A stretch of DNA of 21,056 nucleotides from Lachnospiraceae bacterium (GTDB taxonomy: Bacteria; Bacillota; Clostridia; Lachnospirales; Lachnospiraceae). Within the stretch, counting starts at the first letter, position 1; every line of letters starts with the position of its first letter. The stretch is from positions 9,363 to 30,418 of the forward strand of contig DOWG01000125.1 of NCBI GenBank assembly GCA_003519685.1, in the 5' to 3' direction. The position numbers and the translations under genes are program-made. A model generated the notes under the pieces. It worked only from the letters and a program-made list of their open reading frames with translations, did not search any database and was not told the DNA's origin. Positions 7,461 through 13,605 of the stretch are shown here, piece by piece.

Positions 7461-7550
7461 AAAGGTACATAAAAAGAAAGAGTGCCAACCGACCAAAGTT
7501 TCACTCTTTCTCAACCACCATGTCCCTAATTCATTTCTTAGCGGGGTACA
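7461..7550 (+). ncRNA. Antitoxin-like RNA without a visible toxin
   Basis: Two hairpins follow the promoter. First, AGAAAGAGTG (7475-7484) pairs with CACTCTTTCT (7502-7511), with AACCGACC in the loop side. Second, CCATGT pairs with ACATGG, with CCC/GGG inside (about 7518-7550). The first resembles the 5' hairpin of the antitoxin at 12721 (AAGAAAAGGAGTAACCGACC). A terminator stem is present but its T-run is poor. No toxin frame is seen to the right, where the transposon genes begin, so this may be an interrupted type I locus. Confidence 0.45.
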
Positions 7551-7654
7551 TGGCATACCTTTCTGCGAGGTATATACTTATGATAAGAGTATTTGGTCTT
7601 TTCTGCAAGCTAAATTTAATTAATCTTTCAGCACATGAGGTTTTCCTTCGGGCC

Positions 7655-8173
7655 ATGTTGGTGGTAAACATTCTTGACCATCCTTGTTCTTTTTGCTCCT
7701 GCACTCATCCAGACTGGCAAAAGCACGCCTCCTACGAACGATATCTTATATCTTTTGAGCATGGTCATACAGTTACCTATGTTGTTACCATCACCCGCTA
7801 CAAGTGTCCTTCCTGTGGTCATACCCATGCGATCCTTCCAGAGCACTTAATTCCTTATAGCTCCTACAGCCTTCCTTTTATTCTTACCGTGCTCAGGGAT
7901 TATTACACACGCCCTATCACCGTAGAGAAGCTCTGCTCCGAGTACGGCATCGCCGTGTCAACTCTCTACGCATGGCATTCTTTATTCCTTACCCATAAGA
8001 AGCTCTGGCTTGGTCTTCTGGAGGATTATATTTCATCTCCGGATACGTTTCTGTCCGAACTTCTCCCTTTTCCATCTTGGCAGCTCCTGAATGGATTTTT
8101 TACTTCTATGCGTTACTCCTTCCTTCAGTCCGGTCATTATTCCTTCCGGACAGCACGTTCCGTTCCGCCATGA
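7655..8173 (+). CDS. DUF6431 domain protein of the transposon
   Basis: A 172-aa protein with two cysteine clusters near the N-terminus, CSFCSCTHPDW and CPSCGHTHA, forming a likely zinc ribbon. A helix-turn-helix-like segment follows (ITVEKLCSEYGIAVSTLYAWHSLF). This is the pattern of DUF6431, a family I know as a companion of DDE transposases in Clostridia. DNA-end or target recognition is a reasonable guess but not shown. The start at 7655 (MLVVNILDHPC) was chosen because homology-like content begins there. The frame is open back to 7520, but that part overlaps the antitoxin-like RNA and reads like non-coding sequence. No good ribosome site is seen. Confidence 0.7.
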   Translation: MLVVNILDHPCSFCSCTHPDWQKHASYERYLISFEHGHTVTYVVTITRYKCPSCGHTHAILPEHLIPYSSYSLPFILTVLRDYYTRPITVEKLCSEYGIAVSTLYAWHSLFLTHKKLWLGLLEDYISSPDTFLSELLPFPSWQLLNGFFTSMRYSFLQSGHYSFRTARSVPP

Positions 8174-8268
8174 TTTTATGTTCTTTCTCCTGATACGTTT
8201 CCACATAACATCGTAATAGTATCCTCTGCCCAGTTCTGGTATGGTGATTTCAGGAGGTGCATTACACT

Positions 8269-9552
8269 ATGAATAATACATTTAATGACAAATCTTACAG
8301 CGAAGCAGCCGCTATTGCCAGAGTACGCTTCGCAGTCATTGCTCCTGTCACTCAGGGGCTGTTTACTGAACCTACGAAGACCGCCTACTATAAGAGGGTT
8401 GCTAAAAAGCCACTGAAAATGCCGGATGGCAGCGAAGTAACTTACAATTACAATACCTTTGAGAAATGGGAAAAGCTCTATCTGAGGCTCGGTATTGATG
8501 GCCTTATGCCAAAACCCCGTTCCGATAATGGTGTTCCGAGAGCCCTATCCGATGCCGCTATAGCTGAGATCTATCGCTTGAAGGAGACCTTCCCCCGAAT
8601 TAATGCCACTCTGATCCACCAGAAGCTGGTCGAGGATGGTTTTATAACACACAAAGGGACTTCCGTCTGTGCAGTTCAGCGTTTTATCAAACGTAATGAC
8701 CTAAAATCTGCACGGAACCCAAATATCAAAGACCGGAAAGCCTTTGAAGCAGAATTCCCCTGTGATCTATATCAGGCAGACACCTGTTACTCTGTTTACA
8801 TTACAGAGAATGGAGTTACCAGACGTACATACCTGTTTCACATCGTTGACGATCATTCCCGCATGATTGTTGGAGCCCGCTTCTTCTATAACGATAATGC
8901 TTATAACTTTCAGAAAGTACTCAAGGATGCTTTTGCACGTTACGGGTTGTGCTCAAAACTCTATGTGGATAACGGTTCCTCTTATTCAAATGAGCAGCTT
9001 TCCCTCATCCTCGGCTCCCTTGGTGTCATTGAAATTCACACACCGATAAGAGACGGTGCTGCAAAAGCCAAGGTGGAACGATCTTTTCGTACCATAAAGG
9101 ATACCTGGTTGAATGGCTTTGATTCCTCAGGAGTGAACTCGCTTGATGAGCTGAATCGTATGCTAGTTGATTATATCCACCGGAGAAATAACTCCTTCAA
9201 CCGGGATATCAGTGGTACTCCAATGGAACGCTATTCTCTCCACCTTGACCGTATCCGTTTCCCTAAAAGCAAGGAGTGGCTTGATGAATGCTTCATGAAT
9301 CGGATCATACGGAGAGTGAACAATGACTCCACCATCACCATCAATTCAGTCTCCTATGACTGCCCCCAGCAGTTCATCCATATGAAGGTCGAAGTCCGTT
9401 TCCTGCCAGATGATAGGAAGAATTCCTACATCCTTTATGAAGGGAAACGTTATCCAATCCGTGAAACAAACCGGGTGGAGAATTCGAAGACCAAACGCAA
9501 CAACACACCGACCATCGATTATTCCAGAACCGGGGGTGGTGACCGTGTATAA
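8269..9552 (+). CDS. DDE integrase/transposase (TnsB/TniA/Mu A-like)
   Basis: A 427-aa protein. Residues 60-145 hold helix-turn-helix DNA-binding segments. Residues 160-300 are an RNase H-fold integrase core with catalytic D171 (YQADTC), D234 (LYVDNGSSYS) and E270 (AKVERSFRTIKD), giving a canonical D,D(35)E spacing. The C-terminus (about 335-405) resembles the Mu-type beta-barrel. It should cut the element ends and join them to target DNA. AGGAGG (8252-8257) is 11 nt before the ATG at 8269; the upstream GTG at 8257 overlaps this site and is rejected. It is partnered with the ATPase that starts inside its last codons. Confidence 0.88.
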   Translation: MNNTFNDKSYSEAAAIARVRFAVIAPVTQGLFTEPTKTAYYKRVAKKPLKMPDGSEVTYNYNTFEKWEKLYLRLGIDGLMPKPRSDNGVPRALSDAAIAEIYRLKETFPRINATLIHQKLVEDGFITHKGTSVCAVQRFIKRNDLKSARNPNIKDRKAFEAEFPCDLYQADTCYSVYITENGVTRRTYLFHIVDDHSRMIVGARFFYNDNAYNFQKVLKDAFARYGLCSKLYVDNGSSYSNEQLSLILGSLGVIEIHTPIRDGAAKAKVERSFRTIKDTWLNGFDSSGVNSLDELNRMLVDYIHRRNNSFNRDISGTPMERYSLHLDRIRFPKSKEWLDECFMNRIIRRVNNDSTITINSVSYDCPQQFIHMKVEVRFLPDDRKNSYILYEGKRYPIRETNRVENSKTKRNNTPTIDYSRTGGGDRV

Positions 9553-10348
9553 ACACTTTTACGGACTTACCTTCAATCCCTTTGATAAGTCGGCTCCCGT
9601 AAAGGATGCGTTCCAGTCAAGGGATCACCTGGAGGTGCAGAACCGGTTGGCTTTCTTAAAGAACACTCGTGGTATTGGACTTATTACTGCACCACCTGGC
9701 ATGGGTAAGACTTTTGCCCTTCGCTGCTTTTCCGACAGTCTGAACCCAAACCTTTGCCAGATGTTCTATACCTGCCTCTCCACCATCAGTGTAACAGAGT
9801 TCTATCGTCAGCTGTGTACTCAGCTTGGGCTGGATGCCGGTGGAAGAAAGTCCCTTATGTATGGCTCCATTCAAGAGCGGCTCCGTTACCTTCTCAAGGA
9901 AAAACATAGGACTATCTTCGTAGTCGTGGATGAATGTCAATATCTTGGTACGGATATCCTAAGGGATTTCAAACTTCTGATGAATCAGGATTACGATTCG
10001 CTCGACTGCTTTGCACTTGTTATGGTTGGTCTTCCACATATGAATGCTGTCCTTGAAAAGCCTGTCCACGAAGCCCTGAAGCAGCGAATCGTGGTTCATT
10101 ATAATTACAATGGTCTTTCAGCGGACGAGACCGCAGAATACATCTATTCCCGGATTGACGCGGCTGGTGGGGCAAGATCCATCATCGATGATGCAGCCCT
10201 CCGGGCTGTAACCGGGTACTGTCAGGGAACTCCGCGGATCATTAATTCAGTAATGTCAAATGCACTGATATTAGGTGCTCAGTTAAAAAAGCAGTGCATC
10301 GATTCAGAAACCATTCTGGCAGCCAGCAACAGCATTACACTCGGATAG
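9545..10348 (+). CDS. AAA+ ATPase, TniB/ExeA-like transposition helper
   Basis: A 267-aa protein beginning with the ExeA-type motif YKHFYGLTFNPFDK. The Walker A motif is APPGMGKT (49-56), Walker B VVVDECQ (126-132), and a sensor-1-like strand VMVGLP lies near 160. In the Tn7, Tn5053 and Mu systems the partner ATPase selects target DNA and activates the transposase. The start is GTG at 9545 (or GTG at 9539), with GGGGGTGG just upstream. Both lie inside the 3' end of the transposase gene, so translation is probably coupled. An ATG further upstream at 9410 would add residues with no family likeness. Confidence 0.85.
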   Translation: MYKHFYGLTFNPFDKSAPVKDAFQSRDHLEVQNRLAFLKNTRGIGLITAPPGMGKTFALRCFSDSLNPNLCQMFYTCLSTISVTEFYRQLCTQLGLDAGGRKSLMYGSIQERLRYLLKEKHRTIFVVVDECQYLGTDILRDFKLLMNQDYDSLDCFALVMVGLPHMNAVLEKPVHEALKQRIVVHYNYNGLSADETAEYIYSRIDAAGGARSIIDDAALRAVTGYCQGTPRIINSVMSNALILGAQLKKQCIDSETILAASNSITLG

Positions 10349-10357
10349 GAGGAGCTT

Positions 10358-10699
10358 ATGAGGGAATTAAAAACAATCGTATCCCTACCCATGATTTTTC
10401 ACTGTCGGGAAAAAATCGGGCGCAAGCAGGAAGAATGGTCCGGATATGTAAAGCGGATTACCAATCACGGAAGCCATTACGAAATACAGATCGAAAGTCG
10501 TAGCGGTTTTCTCTTTATAATAGGGAAATACAACTATGGAGCTTTTATCAGCATTCCGGCCTTCGGTGTCGGTTGCGATCTTGCTGGATATGATGACTAC
10601 TTTTGGAACAATGAACAGCTATCCAGCCGGATGAACCGTGTAGATGCCGCAACTGTGGCGGAAGCACTTAGGACAATGAAACTGAAAAACTATATATGA
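10358..10699 (+). CDS. 113-aa transposon-associated protein of unknown function
   Basis: I do not recognise a named domain. The protein is soluble, begins MRELKTIVSLPMIF, and has a beta-rich middle (EEWSGYVKRITNHGSHYEIQ and following strands) and a helical C-terminus. GGAGGAG immediately upstream gives a strong ribosome site. It follows the ATPase by 9 nt on the same strand, so it is surely transcribed with the module. It could be a transposition accessory or DNA-binding protein, or cargo; the sequence does not decide. Confidence 0.7.
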   Translation: MRELKTIVSLPMIFHCREKIGRKQEEWSGYVKRITNHGSHYEIQIESRSGFLFIIGKYNYGAFISIPAFGVGCDLAGYDDYFWNNEQLSSRMNRVDAATVAEALRTMKLKNYI

Positions 10700-10733
10700 A
10701 ACCGATTCACCCTGCCTCCGGCAGGGTGTTTCA
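10697..10733 (+). terminator. Hairpin ending the transposon operon
   Basis: CACCCTGCC (10708-10716) and GGCAGGGTG (10720-10728) form a 9-bp GC-rich stem with a 3-nt loop. TGAAA/TTTCA can extend it. There are only three Ts after the stem, so it is an imperfect terminator. It covers the start of a 61-codon open frame that overlaps the preceding stop. Confidence 0.6.
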
Positions 10734-10761
10734 GTATACTAGGCAGAAAACAATTCGATTT

Positions 10762-10846
10762 TTACCGGATCACAACGTGCTTACCGGAATTTATTATGCC
10801 GTTAAGCGGCCTCTTAGAGCAGAAAACTATGCGATGTTTGACCGGA
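10762..10846 (+). repeat. Repeated ACCGGA sites near the transposon right end
   Basis: TTACCGGA at 10762 and 10781 (19 bp apart) and TGACCGGAG near 10838 are direct repeats. Mu- and Tn7-type ends carry several short transposase-binding repeats, so these could mark the right end; no matching copies were found at the left. The rest of 10735-11053 contains no gene that I can support. Confidence 0.35.
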
Positions 10847-11053
10847 GCAGAGAGCGCCGCTCAACAAATTATATAAAATAATCATTCTTATAAATCCCTA
10901 TTTATCTGTCCATCTGTATATTCCGCCTAACTTACATTAACTACCAAATGAATATAATGGGAATTTGGTCTTCCTTGCAAACTGGATGTTGTTGTATTAT
11001 ACTCATAAGCTTTATAATTTATAGAATACTTTATATACATAGTGATTAACTGA

Positions 11054-11788
11054 TTAGTTACTAATCAACTCCTGATATTTTTTGTTTAAATACTCCGATG
11101 TTTCTTCTTTATTCGACGGAAGATCGTGTCCTAACAAATAGATTTCAAAGTCGATCCCCTCTATAAATGCAATTAATGACCGGAGCCTTTTTTTGTTATA
11201 AGCTCCATTTTCCTCATAATGATCTTCACAATCTGCGTCACCGACAAATAACATTTTTCCCTCATGAAAGAACACAAATAAAGCATCTCTTGAATGAGTT
11301 GAATCTCTTGGAATGAGTGAAAGTGTTACACCACCCAAGTCTAATTGAGTTATACTATCAATCTCTATATCAGATGGAATCACACATATTTGCGATACGT
11401 CCTTATACACCTTACAAATACACTCATTGCAAAATGCCATATCCTCTCCAGTTTGTTCACGCATTTTCATTTCTTTCAATGTCCATTTCCAATGGCTAAC
11501 TTCTTTTAATTTTCTATTCGTCAACTCACTTGCGATGGTTTTTCCGTGAACATAAGGCATACCAAAAGTATGGTCCCAGTGCCAATGTGTAATAACTGTA
11601 TACTTTGGCAATTCCATCCCTTCATTTTTTAGTTCTTGATAAAATTCTTCAACATGAGATTTACAGCTTCCCGCATCTATTGCAATACTATAATTACTTC
11701 CTTTTATGTAATATAAGAATGGTCGATCAAGCTCTTCTACACCAGGCAAATAGAATACTTTGTCTGATAATTTTACTAATTTCATCAT
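11054..11788 (-). CDS. MBL-fold metallo-hydrolase
   Basis: A 244-aa metallo-beta-lactamase-fold protein. The dinuclear metal motif HxHxDH is at 68-73 (THWHWDH). Further ligands are H165 (STHSRD), D184 (GDAD) and H221 (GHD). It lacks a signal peptide, so it is cytoplasmic, and is closer to glyoxalase II-like or general hydrolases than to secreted beta-lactamases. Substrate unknown. Its GAGGTG ribosome site is formed by the last codons of the acetyltransferase gene 3 bp upstream, so the two form a coupled operon. An 8-bp palindrome, TGATTAGT/ACTAATCA (11051-11067), spans its stop codon. Either of the two adjacent ATGs (11788 or 11785) may be used. Confidence 0.85.
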   Translation of the reverse strand: MMKLVKLSDKVFYLPGVEELDRPFLYYIKGSNYSIAIDAGSCKSHVEEFYQELKNEGMELPKYTVITHWHWDHTFGMPYVHGKTIASELTNRKLKEVSHWKWTLKEMKMREQTGEDMAFCNECICKVYKDVSQICVIPSDIEIDSITQLDLGGVTLSLIPRDSTHSRDALFVFFHEGKMLFVGDADCEDHYEENGAYNKKRLRSLIAFIEGIDFEIYLLGHDLPSNKEETSEYLNKKYQELISN

Positions 11789-11791
11789 ACA

Positions 11792-12253
11792 CTACACCTC
11801 AATTCTTCCAGACATAAATATGACATCCTCTTCTACATGAATACCATTTTTCTCATAAAAAAGCACACTTGGTTTACCTCTTTCTGTTGTCAACGCAATT
11901 CCAAATACTTTTTCACTTTCTTTTCCTAATTCTTCGCGAACATATGTGAGTAAATTTGAACCAATGTTCATTCTTTGATAGTCTGGGTGTACACTAAATT
12001 CATCTACCCATATTTCTTTAAAATCCAAGTATGTCATTATCCTTCCACATAACATCGCTATAACAATGCTAGCTTCTGTGTCATATGCAACATAACCTCT
12101 TGACACTCTAGACGACATTAATTCATCAATTCTTTTATAAGCTTGCTCATATGTCCAGTTTTCATTCCATGGTGACTCTTTAAACGCTTTCATAAGTTCT
12201 ATGGCGCAGCTAGGAATATCCTCTGTAAGCATTCTTCTATATTCAATATTCAT
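11792..12253 (-). CDS. GNAT family N-acetyltransferase
   Basis: A 153-aa protein with the GNAT fold. Motif A is VDEFSVHPDYQRMNIGSNLL, with the acetyl-CoA pyrophosphate loop Q93-R94-x-x-x-G98. The C-terminal beta strand follows FYEKNGI. It transfers an acetyl group from acetyl-CoA to an unknown amine. GGAGA precedes the ATG at suitable distance. It is the first gene of the pair with the MBL hydrolase, and such pairs are often linked to detoxification, but nothing here names the compound. The upstream inverted repeat at 12313-12328 could be an operator for it. Confidence 0.85.
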   Translation of the reverse strand: MNIEYRRMLTEDIPSCAIELMKAFKESPWNENWTYEQAYKRIDELMSSRVSRGYVAYDTEASIVIAMLCGRIMTYLDFKEIWVDEFSVHPDYQRMNIGSNLLTYVREELGKESEKVFGIALTTERGKPSVLFYEKNGIHVEEDVIFMSGRIEV

Positions 12254-12686
12254 AACAATTTCTCCACCTTCCTGTTATATATAATCTGTATATCTCATTG
12301 ACTTTATAACATCCAATAATTGTATTGGGTATTATGATCAAATTTATTACTTAGATATGTAATTACAAATCACATAGATGCCATATAATCAGCTGCAATG
12401 CTAAGATTTTCTTTTACACCTATATAATGTAGAAAAAGATTTCGATTAATAATTCTCCATAATTTATACCAAGAATTATTGGTCTTTGCATACTTATCCC
12501 TTACCTTATCTTAATCCCTAATTGTAACTACAAGAAAATATTACTCCTGTTAGTATAATATATTTTTATCCATAAACTTATCATTTTTACCGTATAATAT
12601 TTCATATTAGATTAAATATAAAATCAAAATATTCGATTTTCAAAACCGTAATTCCGTAATTTTAATCGTTTTAATCGTAATATAAC
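12254..12686. other. AT-rich spacer with one inverted repeat
   Basis: There is no gene in these 433 bases. CCAATA, 4 bp, TATTGG (12313-12328) lies about 60 bp upstream of the GNAT start and is a candidate operator. Short direct repeats CCGTAATT x2 and TTTAATCG x2 occur near 12645-12680, just upstream of the antitoxin promoter. I see no tRNA or further small gene. Confidence 0.4.
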
Positions 12687-12715
12687 TTTACATTCACCTA
12701 AAACCATGTTATAGT
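12687..12715 (+). promoter_or_regulatory. Antitoxin RNA promoter
   Basis: TTTACA (12687-12692), a 17-bp spacer and TATAGT (12710-12715). Transcription should start near 12722. Confidence 0.75.
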
Positions 12716-12720
12716 AAATA

Positions 12721-12820
12721 TAAGAAAAGGAGTAACCGACCACAAAGTGGTTAGCCTCCTAATTACAGTTTAGTAACTGCCCTTAGGTGTCCGGCAAGAC
12801 AAGGGGCAGTTATTTTTTTT
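12721..12820 (+). ncRNA. Candidate type I antitoxin RNA
   Basis: A roughly 100-nt RNA. After the start comes a hairpin with ACCAC/GTGGT (about 12729-12759), then a strong terminator: AACTGCCC and GGGCAGTT followed by eight Ts (12813-12820). It is antisense to the 3' end of the toxin gene, including its stop codon, and to the toxin 3' UTR. It also carries TTAGCCTCC (12751-12759), which can pair with the toxin ribosome site GGGAGG, so it could block the mRNA at both ends. The expression and pairing are inferred from sequence. Confidence 0.7.
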
Positions 12821-12908
12821 GCTTATTATTCCTATTATTTAAATAGGTAAGCAGTGCAATGATTACTAATACAAATGTAAATAAATCACTGTATGTAACA
12901 TAATTCAT
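12810..12908 (-). CDS. Putative holin-like toxin, type I TA locus 1 (32 aa)
   Basis: MNYVTYSDLF, a hydrophobic helix (residues 9-23, FTFVLVIIALLTYL), then a polar tail NNRNNKQKK. This is the pattern of Hol_Tox-type peptides (PF16935): a short N-terminal YSDLF-like motif, one membrane helix and a Lys-rich tail. Such peptides insert into the membrane and stop growth when not restrained by an antisense RNA. The ribosome site GGGAGG (12922-12917) lies 8 nt from the ATG and is paired in a hairpin. The gene is too short for ordinary ORF calling but has its own promoter, leader structure and opposing RNA. No toxicity has been shown. Confidence 0.8.
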   Translation of the reverse strand: MNYVTYSDLFTFVLVIIALLTYLNNRNNKQKK

Positions 12909-12916
12909 TGGCACCA

Positions 12917-12932
12917 CCTCCCTTCCGGGAGG
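12917..12932 (-). promoter_or_regulatory. Ribosome-site hairpin of toxin 1
   Basis: On the minus strand CCTCCC, a GGAA loop and GGGAGG form a perfect 6-bp GC-rich stem whose 3' arm is the toxin ribosome site. This would keep translation off until the leader refolds. Confidence 0.75.
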
Positions 12933-12964
12933 CTAACACACCTTGTCTCGATTACTCCTATATT

Positions 12965-12993
12965 ATCTTACCATATAATCCCTATGGATACAA
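12965..12993 (-). promoter_or_regulatory. Toxin 1 promoter
   Basis: TTGTAT (12993-12988), a 17-bp spacer ending in TGG (extended -10) and TAAGAT (12970-12965). The start would fall at about 12958, exactly the first base of the inverted repeat. Confidence 0.6.
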
Positions 12994-13040
12994 CCGAACA
13001 TGATATAATTCTATTACTTTCCCTATGCTATTTCCTCGTC

Positions 13041-13212
13041 TATACGCAACTTTCTAAGCAATTTTAATATCACAATGAAACAAGACAAATTGCAAATCCC
13101 CATATATCCCCTTCTGGTACACCATATAACACAGGATGAAACCACAGGTCAGCTTAAATGCTCACCCTCCCTTTTTAGCAAAAGCCTGTTGCAAAGACGC
13201 AACAGGCTTTTT
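13041..13212 (+). other. Non-coding cassette ending in a strong terminator
   Basis: The segment starts with TATACGCAACTTT and contains CCTTCTGG and ACCATATAACACAGGATGA. It ends with the C-rich motif CACCCTCCCTTTTTAG directly ahead of a terminator: AAAAGCCTGTTGC (13180-13192) pairs with GCAACAGGCTTTT (13199-13211). The C-rich motif resembles the anti-Shine-Dalgarno end of 16S rRNA and could pair with G-rich ribosome sites, as in UCCC-motif small RNAs. No clear promoter was found. Related copies lie at 6429-6545 and 6571-6790. Confidence 0.5.
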
Positions 13213-13299
13213 GCTTGTGCGCTGGAACAGGCTTATCTCTGTTCTTCTACCAGTTGATACTACTCCATAAAAGAACATTTTGACCGAAAACATGTAGAA

Positions 13300-13328
13300 C
13301 TTACTGGGTTTCAAGCATTTCATCTTAT
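13300..13328 (+). promoter_or_regulatory. Candidate toxin 2 promoter
   Basis: CTTACT, a 17-bp spacer and TCTTAT. By itself it is weak, but the related cassette has TTTACT-17-TATAAT at the equivalent place (6509-6537), which supports it. The start would be about 8 nt before the toxin 2 ATG. Confidence 0.45.
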
Positions 13329-13342
13329 GTTTGTCTTTTTTT

Positions 13343-13450
13343 ATGATAACAGTTACAGATGCTCTATCTTTAATGATAAGTTTCGGTATGCTCATCATAG
13401 CGTTACTCGCATTTATTGTTGTGTTAATAAAAACGCACAATAAAAAATGA
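13343..13450 (+). CDS. Putative holin-like toxin, type I TA locus 2 (35 aa)
   Basis: MITVTDALSLMISFG, a long hydrophobic helix (about residues 10-29, running to FIVVLI) and the basic tail KTHNKK. The xTVxxALSLMISFGMLIIALL pattern is the hallmark of Hol_Tox (PF16935) peptides. Unlike locus 1 there is no Shine-Dalgarno site: the ATG is preceded by TTTGTCTTTTTTT. If the promoter at 13300-13328 is right, the mRNA is nearly leaderless. The last codons form one arm of the terminator. Its orientation is opposite to toxin 1. It may be functional, or decayed at its translation start. Confidence 0.75.
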   Translation: MITVTDALSLMISFGMLIIALLAFIVVLIKTHNKK

Positions 13451-13489
13451 TTATCCCACACCGCCTAAAGTAGTGGATAATCATTTTTT
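13442..13489. terminator. Bidirectional terminator at the end of toxin 2
   Basis: AAAAAATGATTATCC (13442-13456) and GGATAATCATTTTTT (13475-13489) are a perfect 15-bp inverted repeat. It gives a T-run on both strands, so it can end both the toxin mRNA and an opposing RNA. Confidence 0.85.
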
Positions 13490-13531
13490 ATCTCTATTGG
13501 GCAAGCATAAGTTTTACTTATGTTTCCTGTT
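13442..13531 (-). ncRNA. Candidate antisense RNA of toxin locus 2
   Basis: A perfect TATAAT lies at 13543-13538 on the minus strand, though without a good -35. A transcript starting near 13531 would hold a hairpin CATAAGT/ACTTATG (about 13505-13521) and end at the shared terminator, overlapping the toxin stop codon. This is the same layout as locus 1. It is inferred only from promoter, hairpins and context. Confidence 0.5.
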
Positions 13532-13605
13532 ACCTATATTATAGCTATTTTCTATCAAAAAATAAATACTATGAACCCAACCCAATGGGTATTTTCATCT
13601 TTCAT

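Larger units (their letters stand above)
7560..10880 (+). mobile_element. Four-gene transposition module with Mu/Tn7-like transposase
   Basis: Four plus-strand genes run in tight order: DUF6431 zinc protein, DDE transposase, TniB/ExeA-like ATPase and a 113-aa unknown. The transposase and ATPase overlap by 8 bp. Codon use is richer in G+C than in neighbouring genes, which suggests transfer. I could not find matching terminal repeats or a target duplication, so the ends given are estimates. No cargo gene is present unless the 113-aa protein is one. Confidence 0.65.
12729..12958. repeat. 31-bp inverted repeats bounding toxin locus 1
   Basis: The plus-strand arm 12729-12759 and the minus-strand arm 12958-12928 are both 31 nt. 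They match at 10 of 11 bases at the outer end and 9 of 9 at the inner end (TTAGCCTCC), but only 2 of 11 in the middle. In the toxin mRNA the outer blocks can all pair (one G-U), tying the 5' end to the 3' end. Confidence 0.8.

Noticed and set aside
7520..7654. N-terminal extension of the DUF6431 protein
   Set aside because: It overlaps the terminator stem of the antitoxin-like RNA, has no ribosome site, and the cysteine-containing domain starts only after 7655.
7391..10815. GCCGCT-AAA-AGCGGC (7391) and GCCGTTAAGCGGC (10799) as transposon termini
   Set aside because: They share only hairpin form. The left one is an ordinary terminator, and the flanks do not match.
10696..10881. 61-codon plus-strand frame overlapping the stop of the 113-aa gene
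   Set aside because: Its first codons are a GC-rich terminator-like hairpin, there is no ribosome site of its own, and the product (MKPIHPASGRVFQ...) has no protein-like pattern.
7591..10985. Direct repeat ATTTGGTCTT...TGCAA at both sides of the transposon (7591, 10964), with a looser copy near 12479
   Set aside because: Too short and too degenerate, and a third copy lies outside the element, so it is not a convincing target duplication.
10882..11053. A toxin reading frame on the right flank of the transposon to match the orphan antitoxin-like RNA
   Set aside because: Both strands were read. No short hydrophobic frame with a ribosome site is present.
13162..13461. 99-codon minus-strand frame across toxin locus 2
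   Set aside because: It is antisense to the terminator, promoter and toxin peptide, has no ribosome site, and shows low-complexity content.
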